From Flaccisagitta enflata (taxonomy: Eukaryota; Chaetognatha; Sagittoidea; Aphragmophora), in NCBI GenBank assembly GCA_965153355.1, contig OZ231126.1, positions 92,504,001 to 92,568,000 of the forward strand: a DNA stretch of 64,000 nt, in the 5' to 3' direction. Shown here one piece after another: positions 55,994 to 64,000 of the stretch. Each line of letters begins with the position of its first letter. Positions within the stretch are counted from its first letter, which is position 1. Below the pieces are notes generated by a model. The model worked only from the letters and a program-made list of their open reading frames with translations, had not been told where the DNA came from and did no database searches. Both the position numbers and the translations under genes were made by a program.

Positions 55994-57055
55994 TCTCTCA
56001 CCCTCCGCACTAAACGCAGTAGATTCCCCTTAATCCTTTTTTCATCCGAAAAGACGCTAAAATATCTTCCAACCTAGATCATTTTTATTTTTCATTTTAA
56101 ACCATTTCACCAAATGGGATCATTTTTTTTTCTTTGGTTGTCAGAACACTTTGACGGGAATTAGGCCGGAATTGACGCTCGTTCGATTGGATTATTTGCT
56201 TTTTTTTTGTACCAATTGCCCTTTTCCATGCTTACTCATTACATCATGTAATGACACCACGTAATACCCTTCATAAGTTGCGCCTCTTAAATGGTTTCCT
56301 CTCTAAGCATCATTGCGAGGGACCGAGTGTAAATATTAACGTGGATAAAATCCTACCTTTATCAATTAGTTTCTATGACTGACTATGGCAAAAAAAAAAA
56401 CAAAAAAAACAAAAAAACGAACAGTTACTTCTTTTGCTTATAAATCCTTTGAAAATTCACCCAGTGTTCTGAAATTTTTACTAGAGTTACTTTTTGGTAT
56501 CATTAAGCATCACTGCAAAAATCGATGTCCTGCTCTTAATGATTTAGGAATTACAGATTTTTTAAAAGTGCTTGTCCGATGATCAGAAATTCAACGTACA
56601 CACAAAAGAATTTTCAAAGAATGAATAAACAAAATTTAAAAAACCGCATTAAATCTTGTCCGATTTTGATGAAATTTGAAGTGGAAGTAGACCACATTGT
56701 TAGCAGGCTGGGGTAAAACTTTTATAACGAAACTCCGATTATTTTAGCAGAAACAGCAAATTTTCCAAAACTTTTTTAGGTTTAAGAATGAAGTTAATGA
56801 AGATGAAACCTGAAATATAAAGTGATGCTATGGCCATAGTTTTTTACCGATTATCATAATTTTTTAACTGGTAACTTTTCTACATATCTCCAGTAAAATT
56901 TTTTTGAAGATGGAAGCATTTTTCGTCTCCCAAATTGCAAAAATATTCTTACAGGTAGCTGAATATTTCTTATCCTGAGCAAGCTTACAATCAACCAATA
57001 TCTACCCCACTAGACTTTATCTTAGTAGAAGCAAATTTTGCCTAGTATTAGTAAC

Positions 57056-57745
57056 TAGTCATCCAAGGATCGCACATGGTCAGCGGTACCCGATGCCCTG
57101 CTTGGAGTGATCAACTGAAGAAGTGGAGTGAGAGCAGGGCAGCGGCCCCAAAGGGCCGATGTCCTGTAGGAAACAGGGGTGAATTTCCAGACATCCTGAG
57201 AAGGCACATAAAAGGGCTGATCAGATCAGTTGAAGCACAGTAATGAGGCATGTAGGGGCTGATTTGGGGGGTCAAGGGCTCGAATAGGATCAAGGATGAG
57301 GGAAGATTAGAGACCTGAGAGGGTTGTTTTGAGGGCTGAATTGAGACACAAATGATTCTAGGTTTGAGAGGGCAGAAATGCTTGATTTTTGGCTTGACAA
57401 GGCTGATTTAGGGTATTAGAGAGCTAATTTTGGAGCTGAGAGGGCTGATTTTTGGCCTGAGAGGACTGAGTTTTGGCCTCAGATGGCTAATTTTTGGCCT
57501 GAGAGGGTTGAGTTCTGGGCCTGAGAGGACTGATTTTTGGTCTGAAAGGGCTGATTTTGGGTCTGAAAGGGCTGATATTGGGCCTGACAAGGCTGATTTT
57601 GGGCTTGTAAGGGCTGATTTGGGGCTTGAGAGGGCAGATTTGGAGCCTGAGAGGGGCCTCGGGGGGGGGGGGGGGGGGACGGACGTCTGGAAATTCACCC
57701 CTGTGTCCTACAGGACATCGGCCCTTTGGGGCCGCTGCCCAAAAA
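57056..57745 (+). mobile_element. GCAGCGGCC foldback element, copy 4 (internal minisatellite type c)
   Basis: Leader AGTCATCCAAGGATCGCACA and GGTACCCGATGCCCTGC, then inverted arms GCAGCGGCCCCAAAGGGCCG at 57139 and its complement ending CCCTTTGGGGCCGCTGCCC at about 57739. Interior: roughly 20-bp units of the form GGCCTGAGAGGGCTGATTTT (57240-57655), then a G homopolymer and GGACGGACG. Arms also share GAATTTCCAGAC/GTCTGGAAATTC. Confidence 0.82.
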
Positions 57746-58168
57746 GCACCATCAGACTACAGTTCAAAAATCATAACAAAACTCCCAAAACTTTTTGCAC
57801 AATGCTAATTTTACTAAAAATGGATTTGATTTAGGATAAATGTCATCTCTGGCAGTCAAAAAAAGAGGTGACTTCAGTAAAAACGTGATAACGGCTAAAG
57901 TATTCAACAGATTTTGATGAAATTTTAACCAGACATAGTCCAAATCATGGTTATCATTCCCTGTAAATTTTATGCAAATTGGTCAATGTCTTCCTATGTT
58001 TTTGCTCTCTCAAAATTTGTTCGCTTTTTGTCCTCGACAATCAGTTTACGTCGAGGACTATAACATAGCCTTGATCGTGTAGTGAGTCGTTGTTTGTCGT
58101 CTCAACCTTTAAAAACTTAAGAAACAACCCTTCATAAATATTTAATACCCTTTGCCTATTATTTTTGT

Positions 58169-58500
58169 AGTAATATTAATTCCTGGACTTGTGCAATTTA
58201 CATAGGGGAAGGGTAGTAAAGGTTCACCAATGTTGTTCAAACTTGTTGTGAAGGTTTATTGCATCAATTAAAGCTCCCCTGCAAGATTTCAGATAATTCT
58301 GAGTATTGGTTTAGAAGATATAAGGGTATTTTGCTAGTAATATTAATTCCTAGACTTGTGCAATTTACATAGGGGAATGGTAGTAAAGGTTCACCAATGT
58401 TGTTCAAACTTGTTGTGAAGGTTCATTGCATCAATTAAAGCTCCCCCGCAAAATTTCAGTAAATTCTGAGTATTGAGAAAATAAAAGGGTATTTATGATG
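58169..58500 (+). repeat. 167-bp tandem duplication
   Basis: AGTAATATTAATTCCTGGAC starts copy 1 at 58169 and copy 2 at 58336 (with CTAGAC). Both include CACCAATGTTGTTCAAACTT and CATCAATTAAAGCTCCCC. A third partial start with ATTTCTTGGACTTG follows at 58512. The copies differ at only a few positions. Confidence 0.92.
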
Positions 58501-58771
58501 TATCGAGTAACATTATTTCTTGGACTTGAAATTTTTTTTTTTGAAATTTTTTTTTTTTGAAATTCTTTTTTTTTTTTTTTAAATTCTTTTTTTTTTTTTT
58601 GAAATATTATTTTTTCTTTGAAAAAATGTTTTTTTCTTTTTAAAAAAGATTTTTTTTTTTGAATTTTTTTTTTGAAAAATTTGGGCTTCAAGGTATGCCA
58701 TCATAGGCTGCAAGGTATGCCACCATGAACTTCAAGGTATGCCATCATGGACTTTAAGTTATGCAATTGAT

Positions 58772-58945
58772 AGCTGGGTCAGACTGAGTTGCCGGGTCAG
58801 ACTGAGTAGCCGGGTCAGACTGAGTAGCTGGGTCAGACTGAGTAGCCGGGTCAGACTGAGTAGCCGGGTCAGACTGAGTAGCTGGGTCAGACTGAGTAGC
58901 CGGGTCAGACTGAGTAGCCGGGTCAGACTGAGTAGCCGGGTTGGA
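58772..58945 (+). repeat. 18-bp minisatellite
   Basis: About nine units of CCGGGTCAGACTGAGTAG with GCTGGG variants. As 18 is a multiple of three, all frames repeat cleanly (for example DPATQS on the minus strand), which explains the open frames there. Confidence 0.95.
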
Positions 58946-59039
58946 CACCAAATAGACTACAGTCGAGGACTGTTGTTTTTAAGCTTTTTTATTTTGCCAT
59001 AGTTATGGTCAATTTTGCAAGGTTTGGGAGGTTAAACAA

Positions 59040-59763
59040 GTGACGCGGGGTCACAATATCGTTGCGGACGGGTGGGCAGGGGCATCCAACCCCTATCTAC
59101 ACCCCAACCCACCTGAAACACTCAAACATACACAACAAGTCATCCAAGGATCGCACATGGTCAGCGGTACCCGATGCCCTGCTGAGTGATCCAGTGAAGA
59201 AGTGGAGTGAGAGCAGGGCAGCGGCCCCAAAGGGCCGATGTCCTGTAGAACACAGGGGGGAATTTCGAGACGTCCGTCCGTCCTGAGGGGGCTCTAGATG
59301 GCTGATTTATGCCACTGAAGGCATATCTGAGGGTTGGAGAGCATAATTAAGGCTTGGAGAGCAGATTTGAGGTTTGGCGGGCTGGTTTTAAGCTTGGAGG
59401 GCTAATTGAAGGTCTGGAGGGCAGATTTGAGGTCTGGGAGGCAGATTTAGGGCATGGGTGGGGGCTGATTTGAAGCCAAGAGGGCTGATTTTAGGCCTGG
59501 AGGGCTAAATTGAGTCCTGGGAGGGCTAATTTGAGGCCTTGATGGTCAACAGGGGGGGGGGGGACGGAAGGACGGAAGGACGGAAGGACGGAAGGACGGA
59601 CAGACGTCTCGAAATTCCCCCCTGTGTTCTACAGAACATCGGCCCTTTGGGGCCGCTGGCCAAAAAGTGTCAAAAACGCTAGTTTTCCCACTTTTCAACT
59701 CGATCACCATGACCAACGGACGGACGGACAAAGCCTCCTATAGAGTTGCGTGACCGCAACTAA
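59040..59763 (+). repeat. Hairpin-word element, word GTTGCGGAC, split by a foldback insertion
   Basis: Left terminus GTGACGCGGGGTCACAATAT, word GTTGCGGAC at 59061-59069, GGGTGGGCAGGGGCATCCAA; right part TCAAAAACGCTAGTTTTCCC, ACGGACGGACGGAC, CAAAGCCTCCTATAGAG and hairpin AGTTGCGTGACCGCAACT at 59744-59761. The right arm GACCGCAAC has one mismatch to the left word. A GCAGCGGCC foldback interrupts it at 59139-59670. Confidence 0.8.
59139..59670 (+). mobile_element. GCAGCGGCC foldback element, copy 5, nested (internal minisatellite type d)
   Basis: Leader AGTCATCCAAGGATCGCACA, arms GCAGCGGCCCCAAAGGGCCG and complement ending GGCCGCTGGCCAAAAAG, with (GTCC)n and (GACGGAAG)n at the inner edges. Interior units of about 20 bp around GGAGGGCTAATTTGAGGCC. 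It lies inside a hairpin-word element, giving relative age. Confidence 0.85.
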
Positions 59764-59862
59764 AAACCTAAAATTAGAAAAATGGCTCCATTTTAGCCCT
59801 GCCAAAACTACTCAAATGACGAATATTTGCTCGATGCGTCGTGCATTGACAACACCTTAATT

Positions 59863-60018
59863 CAAGGCCGGATACACGGCAGGACAGTCGCGGATGGTTG
59901 GGCAGGAGCAGTAGAGCAAAAACCGCCCGGAATTCAAAAATGTGACGGACGGACCGACGGACCTACCGACATACCGACCGACACGGCTAGGTGTAGAGTC
60001 GCGTGTCCGCGACTAAAA
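59863..60018 (+). repeat. Hairpin-word element, word GTCGCGGAY
   Basis: CAAGGCCGGATACACGGCAG, AGTCGCGGATGGTTGGGCAG, AGCAGTAGAGCAAAAACCGC, GGAATTCAAAAATGTGACGG, (GACC)n, GGCTAGGTGTAGAG and hairpin AGTCGCGTGTCCGCGACT at 59997-60014 then AAAAA. It closely matches 32554-32699. Confidence 0.87.
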
Positions 60019-60259
60019 ATGCGAATACAGGATTCATTCTCCTTTCCGCTATCAATTGAATGCTATCCAATGTTACTGAACTCTAATGTATCGGATTGTA
60101 AATTGTCTCGGTAAATTGTAAATGAGACTGGACAAGGTTCCAATTCCACAACCTTAAAATGCTTGAAATCGACTGACTGACAATTAGATTGACAGACTAT
60201 TTTCTTACATTAACTGTCAATATGACGGGCCTTTTTCTGAGTGAGACCATAGTGCGATG

Positions 60260-60726
60260 CAGGGGCGTAGGGCAGTTGGATTTTTTACTACTGCCACCCA
60301 AAATTGGTGTCCCGACAAGGTAAGTGTCCCAACAGGAGCTAAACTAATGGTTTCTGCCCTAAAACTAATGAAAATGATTACTTTCATACTACGGTAATAC
60401 ACTATTTGTTATTGATTAGTAAACAATTTTTTTTTTATTATCAACATTTTATGATAGTTTCTATATTGACTTAAACCTGTGACATAGAAGATTCATTATT
60501 GCATCAACTTATCTTGCAGATTCATCAACTATTCATTTTATTTCTTTTTTTTTTATTGAATTGTTTTTTTGTTTTTTTTTTCTCTTTTTTTTTCCTTCGT
60601 TTTTGTTTTTCTGTTTTGTTTGATTTTTTTCTTCTTCTTTCAACTTTTTCAGTTTTCAGTGTCTCTTTTTCTTTGTCTCTCTGTCTCTCTGTTATTTTTG
60701 TCTGTCTGTTATATCTGTCTTTCTGT

Positions 60727-60806
<80 letters not shown>

Positions 60807-60828
60807 CTCTCTCTTTCTCTTTCTCTTT

Positions 60829-60882
<54 letters not shown>

Positions 60883-60954
60883 GCTGACAGCTTTGGTGTC
60901 CCGACAAAAGGTACTGCCATGGCAGTAGTGGCAGTACCTTCTCCTACGGCCCTG
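60260..60954 (+). mobile_element. hAT-like non-autonomous transposon (CAGGGGCGTAGG termini)
   Basis: Termini CAGGGGCGTAGGGCAG and CTCCTACGGCCCTG with a perfect 8-bp duplication GTGCGATG (60252-60259, 60955-60962). Subterminal words TACTGCCACC and GGTGTCCCGACA recur near both ends. A (CT)n tract (60728-60880) fills the right half. A right-end fragment with the same wording is at 63683-63757. Confidence 0.88.
60728..60880 (+). repeat. (CT)n microsatellite inside the hAT-like element
   Basis: About 150 bp of CT with a central TTTCTCTTTCTCTTTCTC variant block. Confidence 0.97.
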
Positions 60955-60962
60955 GTGCGATG

Positions 60963-61628
60963 CCACCGATATCAAGGACCATCTATGACCTTGTCACACT
61001 CAACGTGTTGAGTAGATGAAATCGTTTTTCTTAAGAGAATATCTTTTTCTCAACTGAATTTGATTTGCCTACCATTCATGTTCCAAGTATGCACTCTGCC
61101 CTTTGGAAAACGATCATTTTCCACTTTAAGAATGCGATTGCGATGACTAGAAGATATGTTGATTGAATGCACGTTAAACCTTAAACATCGGCATTTTTTG
61201 TGCATTATGGACTTATGGTCATGGGGGCTATAATGGTGGTGTTTAACACTGATACACTGTGAGATCGATTACGTACAAATGGAAATTCCCTTATTAAAAA
61301 AAAAAAAGAATGTTTAATCCATAACTCCATTACATCGATTCTTTTTTCAAAATTTTGGATACCTGTATTATATGAGAAACTCCGCAAATAACAGATTCAA
61401 AATCCCTTTGTCACTTGAATCTCGTTAACAGGTATTCACGTTTGATGGCGTTGAATGCCTTGAGCCTCCGAGGGTGCTTATTTCTGTGGAGAATAGACTT
61501 GTTCCTCTTCGTCTCTCTTTCTTGCTGGTTAATGGAGTTTGAATTTTCTCTCTGGTGACGTAAAAAGTATAAAGTCGAAGATTGACGACTTCGCGCGCGG
61601 AAGTGGAGGCGATGTTGTTGCAGTGGCT

Positions 61629-61630
<2 letters not shown>
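60963..61630. other. Unclassified stretch
   Basis: No exon with plausible splice signals, mobile element terminus or repeat family recognised. Confidence 0.5.
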
Positions 61631-61670
<40 letters not shown>

Positions 61671-61812
61671 GATGTTATGATGATGATGATGATGATGACG
61701 ATGATGGTGAGGATGATGATGGTGATGATGATGAAATTGATCATGATGACGATGATGGTGAGGATGATGATGATTATGGGAGGGATGAAAGGGTTGATGG
61801 GGATGATGAAAT
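61631..61812 (+). repeat. (GAT)n microsatellite
   Basis: GATGAT runs with GACGAT, GGTGAG and AAATTGATCAT interruptions; poly-Met frames are artefacts. Confidence 0.95.
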
Positions 61813-61868
61813 CTATGGACATGGTATCCGGTCCAGATCTCTCTGTCTATCTGTCTGTCTGTCTCTGC

Positions 61869-62223
<355 letters not shown>

Positions 62224-62447
62224 TAGCCTACGGGTTTCTCGTTCTTGCTTCGTTGAACTACACTGCCCCGATTGCGTTGTAACAAGTGACGCGGGCTCGC
62301 TCTAAAATCAGGCCTGCAGTTATGAGGTCCTTTATGAGTAAACTTGATTCATATGGACTCAACCCTTAATGCAACCACAACCTCTACCGTAACTGCGACC
62401 ACAACCACAACCACTACCTCCACCCTAACCACAACTTCTGGAGGAGG

Positions 62448-63127
62448 GCACTAAAGGCCGAAACCTCATTTGAAAATGAGGGCAGTAAGCTCTCCAACCA
62501 CTCAAGGCAGAATCAGACTTGAGTGGTTTTCATCTCTAACTGCCCTTTCTAACAAGAGTGGTTTTTAAATCAACTTCAAAAAGAAAGTTTTCTTGGGCCT
62601 TATTTATATCTAATTTACATCATTCATCAATTTTTCTCATGTTATCTTTTATTACAATCTATAATTGTAAATTTTTTAAAGTCTTGAGCTAAAAATTCTC
62701 AAAAAATGATATTTTTATTTCTTCAAAACAATTATCATATTTTACAAATTCTTAGTTTATCAAAACAAAAAAGGGCAAGTGTAGATTTTTTTCATTCCTA
62801 GATTATCTTTTATAATTCATTGTTGTAATCTCGTATAGAATATCAATATTTCACTTATTTAGATTAAATAAAAGAGTGATTTTAAAAAAAGGTGAAGTTC
62901 AACAGAGAAAATAGATTCAGAATTTGAGAAAAAAGAATAAATCATTCCTTTTCACAGTTAAAATAAACCAGACTTTTACTGTTCCCATGAGTAAGTAAGA
63001 ACAAAAACCACTCTAGTTAGATTTGAAAATGAGGGATGTTCAACTTTATTCCACTCAAGTCCAAATCTGACTATAGTGGTTTCAGTCTTAACTCTAGTCC
63101 GAAATCCGGCCTAAAGTGGTTCCCCCC
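62448..63127 (+). mobile_element. ACTAAAGGCCG foldback element, copy 2
   Basis: Same element as 31010-31682: GGGCACTAAAGGCCGAAACC start, CACTCAAGGCAGAATCAGAC, GAGTGGTTTTTAAATCAA, and right side AAAACCACTCTAGTTAG, CCACTCAAGTCCAAATCTGA, CGGCCTAAAGTGGTTCCCCC. A possible imperfect target duplication is AACTTCTG/AACCTCTG, but the site lies in an ACAACC-rich region, so chance is possible. Short ACCACAACC repeats flank it. Confidence 0.8.
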
Positions 63128-63355
63128 AACCTCTGCATTAACTGCAACTACAACATCAACCTCTACCTTTACCCCACCTCCATAACTAAACCTCCTTCTT
63201 ATCTGCCACCACAATCGCAACTACAACCACAACCACAACCACAGCCATATCCATTTTCTCCACTTTTCGCGCCTTTTTGTGGCATCAGGCTCTGAATACT
63301 AATGTCCTTATTTGTCGCATTTCTGACTTTTACTAGAACGAAGTTTCTTACTTTC

Positions 63356-63360
<5 letters not shown>

Positions 63361-63414
<54 letters not shown>
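63361..63414 (+). repeat. (CT)n microsatellite
   Basis: About 54 bp of CT, followed by a CATCGTC-rich imperfect repeat (63530-63610). Confidence 0.96.
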
Positions 63415-63417
<3 letters not shown>

Positions 63418-63679
63418 TTACCGTCACTTACTGTCAACACTCACCCGTCATCGGCCCATCCAAGGTTGTCACCACAATTCTTTATTTTCTTCTCGATCGT
63501 CTTTGCCATCGTCTTGTTCTTGTTATCGTCATCGTCTTCACCATCGTCATCGTTGTCATCGTCTTCACCGTCGTCGTAGTCATCGTCCTCGTCGCCGTCG
63601 TCGTCAACCATGTTGTTATCACATGTCACCTTTTCCAGTGCATCTTTTACTTTTTCCTCTTCATTTTTTTTTTTACAAA

Positions 63680-63757
63680 TTTGGTGTCCCGACAGCTTTG
63701 GTGTCCCGACAAAAAGTACTGCCATGGCAGTAGTAACAGTACCTTCTCCTACGCCCA
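63680..63757 (+). repeat. Right-end fragment of the CAGGGGCGTAGG hAT-like family
   Basis: TTGGTGTCCCGACAGCTTTG, GGTGTCCCGACAAAAAGTAC, TGCCATGGCAGTAGTAACAG and CTTCTCCTACGCCC match the right end at 60890-60950. The duplication of GGTGTCCCGACA is local. The left end is not evident. Confidence 0.75.
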
Positions 63758-63839
63758 TGTTTTTTATTTTTTCCTCGGTCCCTTTGCTGTTCACCTGTGC
63801 CAAAATGTCTCCTGCCTTTACTATCTTTCAAAAGCTTCG

Positions 63840-63920
63840 TAATGGCATTTACGCGACTCAACAACCTGCTTTGTCCGTCTATCGGTCTAACCTGGGTACC
63901 CGTGTATCCGGCCTTGTTTC
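63840..63920 (-). repeat. Hairpin-word element, relic
   Basis: TTTACGCGACTCAACAACCTGCTTTGTCCGTC then GGGTACCCGTGTATCCGGCCTTGTTTC: both family ends without the middle and with a decayed hairpin. Confidence 0.55.
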
Positions 63921-64000
63921 TTTTCTTTTTCTGGTTTCTTTTATCATCATCTGTTATTTCTGTGTCTGCTCTCTTCTTTCCAGGCCTGTATATAATTGAG

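Larger units (their letters stand above)
58025..58976 (-). repeat. Hairpin-word element, word GTCGAGGAC, with two internal arrays
   Basis: TTTTTGTCCTCGAC at 58025-58038 pairs with GTCGAGGAC at 58050-58058 (11-base loop), and an inverted partner GTCGAGGAC recurs at 58962-58970, followed by TGTTGTTTTT. Inside are a 167-bp tandem duplication (58169-58495), T-rich sequence and an 18-bp array (58772-58945). It lacks the usual (GGAC)n block, so it may be a distant relative. Confidence 0.62.

Noticed and set aside
56137-56165. Acceptor TTTGGTTGTCAG as the next exon of the large gene
   Set aside because: In the required phase the frame hits TAG after five codons (HFDGN).
57430-57834. Repeat protein with RADFGLERADL-type units
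   Set aside because: It translates the minisatellite inside a GCAGCGGCC foldback; the interior arrays differ between copies and are not conserved as protein.

Overview
The window looks like nuclear DNA of a eukaryote with a large, repeat-rich genome, probably an invertebrate animal. Support: spliceosomal introns with GT-AG ends, a non-LTR retrotransposon, many hAT-like and TA-flanked non-autonomous DNA transposons, and very long CT/GA, CA, CAA, ATC and GAAA microsatellites. The species cannot be named from the sequence. Nothing bacterial is seen (no operons, ribosome binding sites or CRISPR).

Layout. 1-26.8 kb is a repeat graveyard: a reverse-transcriptase ORF bounded on both sides by CT microsatellites (3.4-6.0 kb), inserted DNA transposons with 8-bp target duplications (2431-2946, 8277-9604, 9746-10538, 12514-15293, 16086-16588, 20642-21174, 22672-23460), nested foldback elements and minisatellites. 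From about 27.3 kb to at least 51.9 kb lies one plus-strand protein-coding gene. I reconstruct it from five exons (27287-27431, 35095-36153, 38643-42056, 50892-50920, 51398-51869) whose reading phases agree across all four introns. It encodes more than 1,700 residues of mostly disordered, low-complexity, charged then Pro/Ala/Thr/Ser-rich protein. The 3' end lies further downstream, possibly outside the window. Its introns carry further repeats. 52-64 kb is again repeats: foldbacks, 21-, 18- and 167-bp tandem arrays, one more hAT-like element (60260-60954) and a CT tract of over 300 bp.

The most unusual signal is a dispersed family of short elements (about 120-950 bp, at least fifteen recognisable copies). 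One end is a short hairpin followed by TAAAA. A word from this hairpin recurs in inverted form near the opposite end. The word differs between copies (GTCGCGGAC, GTCGCGTGC, GTTGCGGAC, GTTGTGGAC, GGTGCGCC, AGGTGCGAC, GATGCGTCAT, AGATGCGTCCTC, GTCGAGGAC), yet hairpin arms and the distant site change together. This three-site covariation suggests the word is functionally read during mobilisation. The layout recalls Helentron-associated elements (HINE/DINE-1: subterminal inverted repeats, internal tandem repeats, 3' hairpin), but no transposase or Rep/Hel gene is in the window. A second non-autonomous family (inverted termini containing GCAGCGGCCCCAAAGGGCC) encloses a different minisatellite in nearly every copy.

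Limits: all calls are by eye, without database search, alignment or transcript data. Repeat borders without a stated target duplication are approximate.
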